Assembly (NCBI GenBank): GCA_964564035.1
Contig: CAZLZN010000023.1
Span: 1-24,842 of the forward strand
Length of the DNA stretch: 24,842 nt
From: JAHIGH01 sp964564035
Lineage (GTDB): Bacteria > Patescibacteriota > Microgenomatia > Levybacterales > UBA12049
Reading direction: 5' to 3'
Within the stretch, counting starts at the first letter, position 1. Every line of letters starts with the position of its first letter. The notes beneath the pieces were generated by a model that was given only the letters and a program-made list of their open reading frames with translations, ran no database searches and was not told the origin of the DNA. This document shows positions 1 through 7,160 of this stretch, in pieces. The position numbers and the translations under genes were made by a program.

Positions 1-598
1 TTTCACGAAGCATCAAATTTACAACTTTTTTCTTAAAACCAAAATATACAAAATTGGCAACAATTCCAAAAAACAAAGAAAGCACGATCATCGATGGAGT
101 TGTAAACAAGCTTAGAGTCGAAACAATTACTTTTTCAATTTCCATCAGTATGTCCCACGAATTAAGCCTGTAAACCCGGCCCAGGACTATGCCGACCCCG
201 ATCAAAAAATTCAAAATAATAATTACATTCAGCCTGCTTTTTTCGTGCTTTTTATGCTTTTTATTTTTCCCCTGCGTTATGGCTCTAATTAAGCGGTCTA
301 CGGGATAAAGCGCTAAAATATAGGTTATAAATCCTGCTGTCAAAAGCCCGGTATATTGCATTGATATCACAAACAATTCAAAAAAACTGTTTACTCTCGC
401 AGCGTCTTTCAGGATATGAATTATATCCGTAAATATATAAATCGTATTCGGGACAAACGAAAGCCAAACCCCAAACAAAACAAGTTTCATTAGGCTATTT
501 TTTACATAAAGCATCCACCAGCCCAAAAATACCGGTATTACGGCAAGGGATAAGTTATACAGCATCCACGGTGTGTTTTTTGCTAAAATTTCCTCCAT
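1..598 (-). CDS. DUF1361 family membrane protein (3' end cut by window)
   Basis: A reading frame runs from an ATG at 598 down to base 1 with no stop, giving 199 visible residues. It is very hydrophobic, with membrane segments near residues 14-31, 36-52, 75-97, 125-142 and 165-187, and a Lys/His-rich loop near 110-122. Two stretches match the hallmark blocks of DUF1361: PNTIYIFTDIIH at 50-61 and GRVYRLNSWDI at 140-150. The function of this family is not established; it is an integral membrane protein. The start was chosen because a TATAAT box ends 6 bases upstream of the ATG, which would give a leaderless transcript. Only the extreme C-terminus should be missing. It is divergent from the adenosine kinase gene, sharing an 83-base intergenic region. 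Confidence 0.8.
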   Translation of the reverse strand, partial: MEEILAKNTPWMLYNLSLAVIPVFLGWWMLYVKNSLMKLVLFGVWLSFVPNTIYIFTDIIHILKDAARVNSFFELFVISMQYTGLLTAGFITYILALYPVDRLIRAITQGKNKKHKKHEKSRLNVIIILNFLIGVGIVLGRVYRLNSWDILMEIEKVIVSTLSLFTTPSMIVLSLFFGIVANFVYFGFKKKVVNLMLRE

Positions 599-604
599 AT
601 CATT

Positions 605-610
605 ATTATA
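605..610 (-). promoter_or_regulatory. -10 box for the DUF1361 gene, leaderless start
   Basis: A perfect TATAAT on the minus strand ends 6 bases before the ATG at 598, so initiation at the usual distance would fall on the start codon itself. No convincing -35 box is seen at the usual spacing. Confidence 0.5.
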
Positions 611-640
611 CCTTATATAGGCATTTTGAATATTTTGCTA

Positions 641-670
641 TTGTTATTTTACTATTATATATATTATAAT
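641..670 (+). promoter_or_regulatory. Promoter of the adenosine kinase gene
   Basis: TTGTTA at 641-646 and TATAAT at 665-670 are separated by 18 bases. The ATG at 682 begins 12 bases after the -10 box, so the 5' leader would be only about 4 bases and there is no room for a Shine-Dalgarno sequence. Confidence 0.6.
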
Positions 671-681
671 ATTTTTTTCTT

Positions 682-1614
682 ATGTACATAATTACAGGAA
701 CTCTTGCATACGACTACATCATGGATTTTCCGGGCAAATTCGCAGATCACATACTGGCAGGCCAGGAACATAGCATCAATCTCTCTTTCATCGTCAACAA
801 ATTTGCGAAACGCCGCGGCGGAACGGCAGGCAACGTTTCATACAACATGGCACTGTTAAACACTCCTCATATACTGTTTACCGCAGCCGGTAAAGATTTC
901 GAAGAATACAAAACTGCGTTTGATAAATTAAAGATAGATACGAGCCGCATACTGATCGATAAAAAAGAATACACGTCAACCGGATTCGCTGTGACAGACA
1001 AAAAAGACAATCAGATCTGGGGATATTTTTATGGTGCCTCTGATCACATCCCTGAGCTAAAGCTCAAAAAAATCGCCAAAAAAGGCGACTTGGTACTGAT
1101 AGGGCCATCCGGCGCTGCTGGATCAATGTCTTTTGTCAAACAATGTATAAGCGACGGCATAAATTATATGTTTGACCCCGGATTTATACTAACTCAAGTC
1201 TCCAATGAAGACCTGACTGCCGGGGTAAAGAATTGCTCATACCTGATCGGCAATGACTATGAAATTAATCTTATAAATTCGAGAATCAAAAATTTTGACA
1301 AAATTATCAAAGATAAAACGCTTATTACGACTCTCGGAGAAAAAGGCGCACTGATAAGCACTGACGGTCAAAGAATCTCCGTTAAAAGCACCAAAGTAAA
1401 AGAAGTTGTCGATCCCACAGGAGCGGGTGATGCCTGGCGCGCCGGTTTCCTTGCCGGGCTGTCAAAAAAATACGATCTGCAAACATGCGGGCAGATCGGC
1501 GCGGTCATATCAGCCTACACAGTCGAACAATACGGAACCCAGGAACACGCGTTTTCAAAAAAGGAGTTTACAAAACGATATAAAGAAGCGTATAATTCAG
1601 AAATTGATATTTAA
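682..1614 (+). CDS. adoK: PfkB-family kinase, probable adenosine kinase
   Basis: A 310-residue ribokinase/PfkB-fold kinase. The first family signature, RRGGTAGN, is at about 44-51. The second, DPTGAGDAW, is at 244-252, and D250 is the expected catalytic base next to the anion hole. The N-terminal block (TGTLAYDYIMDFPGKF followed by an NLSF segment) and the C-terminal YGTQE segment resemble the actinobacterial-type adenosine kinases more than ribokinase or fructokinase. The predicted reaction is ATP + adenosine giving ADP + AMP in the cytoplasm. The gene is followed 130 bases later by S-adenosylhomocysteine hydrolase, whose product is adenosine, which supports the substrate call. A sugar or other nucleoside kinase remains possible. 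The ATG lies a few bases from the predicted transcription start. Confidence 0.8.
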   Translation: MYIITGTLAYDYIMDFPGKFADHILAGQEHSINLSFIVNKFAKRRGGTAGNVSYNMALLNTPHILFTAAGKDFEEYKTAFDKLKIDTSRILIDKKEYTSTGFAVTDKKDNQIWGYFYGASDHIPELKLKKIAKKGDLVLIGPSGAAGSMSFVKQCISDGINYMFDPGFILTQVSNEDLTAGVKNCSYLIGNDYEINLINSRIKNFDKIIKDKTLITTLGEKGALISTDGQRISVKSTKVKEVVDPTGAGDAWRAGFLAGLSKKYDLQTCGQIGAVISAYTVEQYGTQEHAFSKKEFTKRYKEAYNSEIDI

Positions 1615-1629
1615 CTGATCTATCTTCAA

Positions 1630-1657
1630 GATCAAAGTGAAAAGATCAAATATCAAA
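1630..1657. repeat. Heptamer array, RATCAAA type (4 degenerate units)
   Basis: Four consecutive 7-base units are visible: GATCAAA, GTGAAAA, GATCAAA, TATCAAA. They lie in the spacer between the adenosine kinase and ahcY genes. The array is roughly the inverse of the TTTTTGA array at the other end of the same spacer, so the two could pair as an AT-rich stem. Confidence 0.6.
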
Positions 1658-1711
1658 GCTTAACTGAAAGTTAAAAATAAAAATATTTTATTAATTTTAA
1701 TTTTTATCTTA

Positions 1712-1732
1712 TTTTTGATTTTTGATTTTTGA
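1712..1732. repeat. Heptamer array (TTTTTGA)x3
   Basis: Three perfect tandem copies of TTTTTGA end 12 bases before the ahcY start codon. The preceding A/T tract is roughly complementary to the left half of the spacer. Confidence 0.75.
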
Positions 1733-1744
1733 GTTTATTAACAT

Positions 1745-3022
1745 ATGGCACAAACTATCAAATTTGACGTAAAGGATATAAAATTAGCAGACGAAGGTCG
1801 TCTTAAGATCGAATGGGCCGGCAGACAAATGCAGGTCCTGGAGACGATCAAGGAGCGGTTCGTCAAAGAAAAACCCCTCAAAGGCTTGACGCTCGCCGCA
1901 TGTCTCCATGTCACGTCCGAAACAGCAAATCTCCTGATCGCGCTGCAGGCCGGAGGAGCAAATGTTATCGCCAATGCATCCAATCCCCTCTCGACTCAGG
2001 ACAGCGTAGCCGCGTCACTCGTAAAGCACAACAACATACCTACATTCGCAATCAAAGGCGAAGACAACAAGACATATTTTAAACATCTCAATACCGTTCT
2101 GGACTACAAGCCCAATATAACTATGGATGACGGCGGCGACCTGATTTACGCTCTTCACACGAGCCGCAAAGATCTGCTCAAAAATATAATCGGCTCATCT
2201 GAGGAAACAACCACAGGCGTTATCAGGCTCAAAGCAATGGAAAAAGAAGGCGCACTGAAGCTCCCTGTCATCGCTGTTAATGATTCCGATACCAAACATT
2301 TATTCGATAACCGCTACGGCACAGGCCAATCAACAATTGACGGCATAATAAGAGGAACCAATATTCTTCTCGCCGGTAAAAAATTCGCTGTCTGCGGATA
2401 CGGCTGGTGCGGACGAGGCGTAGCGATGCGGGCCAAAGGCATGGGGGCTGACGTTTATATTACCGAAGTAGATCCCATCAAGGCACTCGAGGCGGCAATG
2501 GACGGATTCAAAGTCAGAAAATTATCTGATCTGGCACGCGAAGACAATATCGATATTTTTGTATCCGTCACAGGCGACAAACATGTAATATCTCTTGAAA
2601 TTATGAAACAAATGAAAGACGGAGCCATAATTGCGAATTCCGGTCATTTTGATGTCGAAATCGAGATGGACGCGCTTGAAAAAATTAAAAAATCAAAACG
2701 CCGCATCAGACAGTCTCTGGATGAATATGTAATGCCCTCGGGTAAAAGACTTTATATTATCGGTGAAGGAAGACTGGTGAATCTGGCTGCGGCAGAAGGC
2801 CATCCCGCCGAGGTTATGGATATGTCATTTGCGAACCAGGCATTAGCAGCCGAATTTTTTGTAAAAAACAGAGGCAAACTGGAAAACAAAGTACACGTAC
2901 TTCCCAAAGATCTCGACAACATGGTAGCATCCCTCAAACTCAAAGCCATGGGAATAAGCCATGACAAACTCACCAAAGAACAAAAACAATATCTCTCCTC
3001 CTGGGACGAAGGCACTAAATAA
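1745..3022 (+). CDS. ahcY: Adenosylhomocysteinase (S-adenosylhomocysteine hydrolase)
   Basis: A 425-residue enzyme that hydrolyses S-adenosylhomocysteine to adenosine and homocysteine with bound NAD, relieving product inhibition of methyltransferases. Visible family motifs are DDGGD near 128-132, EETTTG near 153-158, and NDSDTKHLFDN at 179-189. In the last, K184, D188 and N189 align with the catalytic Lys-Asp-Asn of the human enzyme. The NAD-binding glycine motif GYGWCGRG is at 218-225. The protein is the short archaeal/thermophile-like form, ending LTKEQKQYLSSW plus a few residues, without the Lys-Tyr C-terminal tail of eukaryotic and most proteobacterial enzymes. It probably works with the upstream adenosine kinase to pull the reversible reaction forward. 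No Shine-Dalgarno sequence precedes the ATG. Confidence 0.97.
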   Translation: MAQTIKFDVKDIKLADEGRLKIEWAGRQMQVLETIKERFVKEKPLKGLTLAACLHVTSETANLLIALQAGGANVIANASNPLSTQDSVAASLVKHNNIPTFAIKGEDNKTYFKHLNTVLDYKPNITMDDGGDLIYALHTSRKDLLKNIIGSSEETTTGVIRLKAMEKEGALKLPVIAVNDSDTKHLFDNRYGTGQSTIDGIIRGTNILLAGKKFAVCGYGWCGRGVAMRAKGMGADVYITEVDPIKALEAAMDGFKVRKLSDLAREDNIDIFVSVTGDKHVISLEIMKQMKDGAIIANSGHFDVEIEMDALEKIKKSKRRIRQSLDEYVMPSGKRLYIIGEGRLVNLAAAEGHPAEVMDMSFANQALAAEFFVKNRGKLENKVHVLPKDLDNMVASLKLKAMGISHDKLTKEQKQYLSSWDEGTK

Positions 3023-3056
3023 ACATCTAGCTTCACACAAAATCAGTATTAAAGTG

Positions 3057-3142
3057 CGTGAATAAAATTTTTTCAAGTTACAACTGTTTGAGCCCGAGCT
3101 TGCCGAGGGCGAGTTTTGGAACTTAAAAAATTTTCATTCACG
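3057..3142. repeat. Repeat element A, copy 1 (MITE-like inverted repeat)
   Basis: An 86-base element bounded by inverted arms of about 22 bases: the left arm starts CGTGAATAAAATTTTTT and the right arm ends AAAAAATTTTCATTCACG, matching except for two single-base indels. The centre holds TTACAACTGTTTGA, a small GC hairpin (GCCC...GGGC with an internal tandem G-A mismatch), and GAGTTTTGGAACTT. A second copy lies at 9778-9857 with the same arms and flanks but a different central hairpin. It carries no coding capacity and no obvious target-site duplication. Confidence 0.8.
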
Positions 3143-3165
3143 AACAAAAATATCACCGCGGCCAA

Positions 3166-3211
3166 TGAACATCGCGCTGGCTTACGCTTGAAGTTTTCCG
3201 CTAAGGAAAAC
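3166..3211. repeat. Possible diverged relative of hairpin repeat B
   Basis: The segment reads as alternating GC-rich inverted words (CGCTGGCTTACGCTTGAAG, then GTTTTCCGCTAAGGAAAAC). The GTTTTCCGC-AAGG core recurs in repeat B at about 10023. The similarity is loose, so the family assignment is tentative. Confidence 0.35.
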
Positions 3212-3356
3212 AATCAGAAGCAAGCGGCATAAAACCACAAAAAACTGAGTACTGATGCGGCACTATGTCAAAAATCAGAATCGCATTGATGAGAAGAAAA
3301 AGCGCGTTCCTGAACTTACCCATATCTGAATAATTAAATACTATCCAATGCCGAGA

Positions 3357-3386
3357 TTGTATAAATTATACTCATGATGCTATAAT
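3357..3386 (+). promoter_or_regulatory. Promoter of the secreted glycosidase gene
   Basis: TTGTAT at 3357-3362 and TATAAT at 3381-3386 have an 18-base spacer. The -10 box is embedded in ATGCTATAAT, the same ten bases found at 10077-10086. The ATG at 3396 begins 10 bases after the box, so the leader is nearly absent. Confidence 0.65.
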
Positions 3387-3395
3387 TATTTTCCG

Positions 3396-4589
3396 ATGCC
3401 CATCAAATTCTTTCTACTATTTATAACGCTAATCTTGGGATTAATATTCGCAAAACCCGCTGAAGCGATCGTCAACCCCTTCTCGTCTTTCAACAACAAA
3501 TTCGGCATTCACATCCTCTTCCCCGAAGAACTACCCCAGGCCGCTGACCTTGTCAACAGCAGCGGCGGCGACTGGGGATATGTCACTATCCCGATCCAAT
3601 CCGGCGACAAAGACATCACCAAATGGCAAAAATTCATGGACGACGCCAAACGCCTGCATTTGATACCGATCATACGGCTCGCCACCGAAGGAGATTATTT
3701 CAACACCAAAGTCTGGCGAAAACCCACCGAAACGGATATCATCGATTTCGCCAACTTCCTGAGCGCCCTCGATTGGCCGACCAAAAACAGATATATAATA
3801 GTGTATAACGAAGTAAACCGCGCCGATGAATGGGGGGGAGAAGTAAATGCGCAGGAATATACCAAGCTCTTAGCTTTTTCGATCAACATCTTCAAATCCC
3901 GCAGTCAGGACTATTTCATGATCAACGCGGGGCTGGATAATGCCGCCCCGAATCAGCTCCCCGAGTACCAAGGCCAATACGATTATCTGCGTGATATGGA
4001 GACAGCAGTTCCGGGCATATTCAATCAAATAGACGGATACTCCAGCCATTCATATCCAAATCCGGGGTTCTCGCAACCCCCTTCCCGAATTAGCTCCATG
4101 AGTATATCCAGCTTTTCATTTGAGCGCGAACTAATCAAAAGCATGAGCGCTAAAAAACTCCCGATTTTCATAACCGAGACAGGATGGACCGCCAACTCAA
4201 TAAGCGATTTGGATAGAGCGGATTATTACCAGAATGCATTCAAAAACGCTTGGTCCGACCGGGATATTGTTGCCGTAACGCCTTTTTTGCTCCGCGCCAA
4301 CGGAGCATTTCAGGAATTCTCATTCCTCGATGAAAACGGAAGCCCGACACACCAATATACTATGATCAAATCAATCTCCAAAACCAAAGGCACACCTGCT
4401 CTTGCCAAAAAACCTGCTGATCTACTGAAGCCCCAAAAAAGCGTACTGGGTATTGCCGACGATCTTCTGGATATAGACAAAGCGGAAGCATCAACCTACC
4501 GCTCTTTTTCCGACGCTCCCAAACCCAAAAACAAATATTCCCCCGCCAATTTAAGCATGATCGCTCTTAAATGGCTCATCGGAAATTAA
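3396..4589 (+). CDS. Secreted clan GH-A glycoside hydrolase-like protein
   Basis: A 397-residue protein with an N-terminal signal peptide (hydrophobic run at about 5-19, AKPAEA near 20-25). The remainder reads as a TIM barrel of clan GH-A. The strand-4 acid/base motif IIVYNEVN carries E139 after N138, and the strand-7 nucleophile motif ITETGW carries E261. Both catalytic glutamates and the Asn before the acid/base are present, so it is probably active on a beta-linked polysaccharide outside the cytoplasm. The exact GH family (GH5, GH39 or a related one) and substrate cannot be told by eye. The C-terminal 80 residues are Lys/Pro/Ser-rich and not part of the barrel. The next gene starts 3 bases after the stop, implying co-transcription. 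Confidence 0.8.
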   Translation: MPIKFFLLFITLILGLIFAKPAEAIVNPFSSFNNKFGIHILFPEELPQAADLVNSSGGDWGYVTIPIQSGDKDITKWQKFMDDAKRLHLIPIIRLATEGDYFNTKVWRKPTETDIIDFANFLSALDWPTKNRYIIVYNEVNRADEWGGEVNAQEYTKLLAFSINIFKSRSQDYFMINAGLDNAAPNQLPEYQGQYDYLRDMETAVPGIFNQIDGYSSHSYPNPGFSQPPSRISSMSISSFSFERELIKSMSAKKLPIFITETGWTANSISDLDRADYYQNAFKNAWSDRDIVAVTPFLLRANGAFQEFSFLDENGSPTHQYTMIKSISKTKGTPALAKKPADLLKPQKSVLGIADDLLDIDKAEASTYRSFSDAPKPKNKYSPANLSMIALKWLIGN

Positions 4590-4592
4590 TTT

Positions 4593-4976
4593 ATGAATTG
4601 GCAAAAAGCGCATGACGTCAAACAAGATATAATTGATATTCTCAAAATAATCGACCTGCCCTACATCCGCCCGGAGAGAATCTTCTGCTACAGAACGGCA
4701 GGCTCCAAAGCCAGAGCTTATGCGCGCACATGGTCTATGCCCAAAATCTTCCAGGACGCTCTGGGAATCACACCCGCTTATGTGATTGAAGTGCTATCAA
4801 ATCATTATGACAAATTAGATGATGATGCACGTAAAAAAGTCCTGATACATGAACTTCTTCATATCCCAAAAAATTTCTCCGGCGCCCTCCTCCCCCACCA
4901 CACAAGAAGCCGCAACCTCCACCATGTCGCCAACAAATTATTCAAAGAATATATAAATAAATCCTCAAAAATATAA
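4593..4976 (+). CDS. Predicted HExxH metallopeptidase (COG4900/phage-metallopeptidase-like)
   Basis: A 127-residue protein with the zinc motif HELLH at 86-90, followed by IPKNFSGALLPHH (91-103). This matches the HExxH...F.G....HH pattern of the small archaeal and phage-type putative metallopeptidases. H86 and H90 would bind zinc with E87 as base, and H102 or H103 is a likely third ligand. No signal peptide is present, so it should be cytoplasmic. The natural substrate is unknown for the family. It starts 3 bases after the glycosidase gene; whether the two act together is not evident, since one is exported and the other is not. Confidence 0.75.
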   Translation: MNWQKAHDVKQDIIDILKIIDLPYIRPERIFCYRTAGSKARAYARTWSMPKIFQDALGITPAYVIEVLSNHYDKLDDDARKKVLIHELLHIPKNFSGALLPHHTRSRNLHHVANKLFKEYINKSSKI

Positions 4977-5038
4977 GTATTGCTAATTCAAAGCTCAAAA
5001 TTTATAATTTCATATATCAAATTCTAAATTCATAATTT

Positions 5039-5066
5039 AATTCTGAATTCTGAACTCTAAATTCTA
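5039..5066. repeat. Heptamer array, AATTCTR type (4 units)
   Basis: Units AATTCTG, AATTCTG, AACTCTA and AATTCTA run in register and end 5 bases before the holA start codon. A related pair (AATTCTA, AATTCAT) is at 5020-5033. The array occupies the place where a ribosome binding site would be. Confidence 0.65.
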
Positions 5067-5071
5067 AATTT

Positions 5072-5764
5072 ATGTTGACTATCATTCACGGCTCCGACAT
5101 ATCTGCTTCCAGAAACTATTTCGTCCTCGAAAAACAAAAAAACCCGAACGCTTTGACTCTAAGTGAAAAAGAAGTCGAACTAACCGGACTTGCGCAGATC
5201 CTTGAAGGAGCAGGTCTGTTCGAAGATACCAAAACTCTCTTTATCGAACAATTCATATCTGACAGAAAAAAAAGCAAAGACAAAGAGGGAGTAACTGACT
5301 ACCTGATCAAAAATTCAAAAAACAACAATATAATTATGTGGGAAAGCAAAGAATTAACAGCTTCCCAGCTTTCTCCTTTCAAAGGCGCGTCTATCAAAAT
5401 ATTTAAGCTTCCGCCTTCTTTGTTCTCCTTTCTCGACTCCCTAAAACCCGGAAATTCGCAGGAAGCAATTAAGCTTCATCACTTGGCTCTGGAAGCCAAC
5501 GAGCCAGAAATGATCTTTTTTATGCTGATCAGACAATTCCGCCTCCTGCTTGCGCTATCCCAAAAATCAGACGTTTCAATATCCGAAATAATCCGCATGT
5601 CCCCGTGGCAAAAAACAAAAATCGAAAAACAAGCAAAATTATTCGATACGCAAAAACTGCTCGAGCTCTATAGCAAACTATTTATGATCGAAACAGCCCA
5701 AAAAACAGGAAATCTCGAAACTACATTAGCTTCAAAAATTGACTTTTTCATACTTGAGATTTAA
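5072..5764 (+). CDS. holA: DNA polymerase III delta subunit, short form
   Basis: A 230-residue protein with the architecture of the clamp-loader delta subunit. It has an N-terminal degenerate nucleotide-binding strand (LTIIHGSDISASRNYF, in the position of the LLxGxD start of delta), a middle helical region, and a C-terminal domain. The C-terminal segment SPWQKTKIEKQAKLF followed by LLELYSKLFMIETAQKTGN matches the conserved end of HolA. It would open the beta sliding clamp as part of the clamp loader. It is about 110 residues shorter than the E. coli protein, a reduction common in small-genome lineages. The P-loop lysine is absent, as expected for delta. Its position with sugar-phosphate genes suggests convenience of transcription, not shared function. 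Confidence 0.85.
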   Translation: MLTIIHGSDISASRNYFVLEKQKNPNALTLSEKEVELTGLAQILEGAGLFEDTKTLFIEQFISDRKKSKDKEGVTDYLIKNSKNNNIIMWESKELTASQLSPFKGASIKIFKLPPSLFSFLDSLKPGNSQEAIKLHHLALEANEPEMIFFMLIRQFRLLLALSQKSDVSISEIIRMSPWQKTKIEKQAKLFDTQKLLELYSKLFMIETAQKTGNLETTLASKIDFFILEI

Positions 5765-5773
5765 AATAATTAA

Positions 5774-7153
5774 GTGATAGATCCGAAAATCTTCAAAGCA
5801 TACGACATACGCGGCATTTACCCCGAGCAGCTTAACGAACAAAATATTGTGGACATTATCAGGGCAATATACAAATTTTTCCAAAACAAAATTAACAAAA
5901 ACGATTTGACGATTGTTCTCGCGTACGACATGCGCCTGTCGGGCCCTCAGCTTTTCGAAGCGGCCAAAAAAACACTTATCGGGATAGGCGCGCGCGTTAT
6001 TGATGCCGGCCAACTCTCAACCCCGTCTTTTTATTACGCCGCCGCGCATTACGGATATGACTGCGGAATTCAAATTACAGCTTCCCACAATCCCAAAGAA
6101 TACAATGGCCTCAAATTCGTCATCAATACACCCGGCGGTCTAATCAAAATCGGCGGATCAACCGGTATGCCCGAAATCAAAGAAATGGCAATAAATGGTG
6201 TCGAATTTTCAGCGTCAGAGCCCGGCAGTATTACTGAAAAAACGGGAATTATTGATGACGAAATCAGAGACTCCCTCAAACTATTCGGAAACCCGAATCT
6301 CAAAAACTTCAAAATTGCAGCAGACCCCGCCAATGCTATGGGCGCGCAGTATATCGACGCATTATTCAAAAAAGTCCCGGCAGAGCTTATCAAAATGAAT
6401 TTCGAACTGGACGGCAGTTTCCCCGCTCATCAGCCCGATCCTCTGGATTTCGACAACCTCAAAGACCTGCAGAAAAAAGTTCTTGAAGAAAAAGCCGATA
6501 TGGGTCTTGCTCCTGACGGAGACGGAGACCGTCTGTATTTTGTAGACGAAAAAGGCCGTATAGTCCCGGCAACTATCATCACAGCACTCGTCGCGCGCGA
6601 GATGCTCAAAGAATACCCCGGATCCACAATATTGTTTGACGTCAGATATATACTGGGATCCAAAAAAATTGTCGAAGAATTCGGCGGCAAATACGAAATC
6701 ACACGCGTCGGACATGCTTTTATTACTGAAGCTCTAAGTAGAACAGGCGGCATATTCGCCGGAGAATCTTCAGGGCATTTCTACTACAAAGAAAACGGCA
6801 ACGCCGAATCCCAGCTCAACACATTGATTTGCGTATTGAAAGTATTGACAGAGGAAAATAAAAAACTCTCGGAAGTCGTTGATGAACTCCACAGAAGCTA
6901 CGAATCCGGGGAATTCAACTTCAAAGTCACCAATTCGCCCGAGATACTAAGCGCGCTCAAAGAAAAATACAAAGACGGCGAATTAGTCACACTGGACGGC
7001 GTATCCATAAACTATCCCGACTGGAGATTCAACGTCCGCACATCCAACACAGAGCCCTTACTGCGCCTAAACGTAGAGAGCTACGATGAGAGCGTTATGC
7101 AAAATAAAAAAACTGAACTCATGGAACTTATAAAATCTTTATCAAAAAACTAA
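5774..7153 (+). CDS. manB: Phosphomannomutase/phosphoglucomutase
   Basis: A 459-residue alpha-D-phosphohexomutase that interconverts hexose 1- and 6-phosphates. All four active-site loops are visible: the phosphoserine loop TASHNPKEYNG with S104, the metal loop DGDGDR with D248, D250 and D252, the sugar-binding loop GESSGH at 330-335, and the C-terminal phosphate loop RTSNTEP at 422-428. Length and motifs fit the bacterial PMM/PGM (AlgC/CpsG) type. The start is a GTG at 5774, chosen because MIDPKIFKAYDIRG is the family's usual N-terminus; only 9 bases separate it from holA. It heads a block with two phosphohexose isomerases, so its likely job is supply of mannose 1-phosphate or glucose 1-phosphate for surface glycans. 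Confidence 0.95.
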   Translation: MIDPKIFKAYDIRGIYPEQLNEQNIVDIIRAIYKFFQNKINKNDLTIVLAYDMRLSGPQLFEAAKKTLIGIGARVIDAGQLSTPSFYYAAAHYGYDCGIQITASHNPKEYNGLKFVINTPGGLIKIGGSTGMPEIKEMAINGVEFSASEPGSITEKTGIIDDEIRDSLKLFGNPNLKNFKIAADPANAMGAQYIDALFKKVPAELIKMNFELDGSFPAHQPDPLDFDNLKDLQKKVLEEKADMGLAPDGDGDRLYFVDEKGRIVPATIITALVAREMLKEYPGSTILFDVRYILGSKKIVEEFGGKYEITRVGHAFITEALSRTGGIFAGESSGHFYYKENGNAESQLNTLICVLKVLTEENKKLSEVVDELHRSYESGEFNFKVTNSPEILSALKEKYKDGELVTLDGVSINYPDWRFNVRTSNTEPLLRLNVESYDESVMQNKKTELMELIKSLSKN

Positions 7154-7160
7154 TAGCAAC

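Larger units (their letters stand above)
3023..3395. other. Gene-free region with repeats and a promoter
   Basis: I see no credible coding region in these 373 bases. They contain repeat element A (3057-3142), a GC-rich hairpin segment (3166-3211) and a promoter (3357-3386). The hairpin GTTTTCC-GCTAA-GGAAAAC at 3193-3211 is perfect but lacks a following T-tract, so I do not call it a terminator. Nothing recognisable was seen in 3212-3356. Confidence 0.6.

Noticed and set aside
1615..1744. An SAH-type riboswitch ahead of ahcY
   Set aside because: The spacer is AT-rich heptamer repeat with no GC-rich pseudoknot-like segments.
3193..3211. Perfect hairpin GTTTTCC/GGAAAAC as a terminator for ahcY
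   Set aside because: No T-tract follows on either strand, it is 170 bases past the stop, and it seems part of a repeat.
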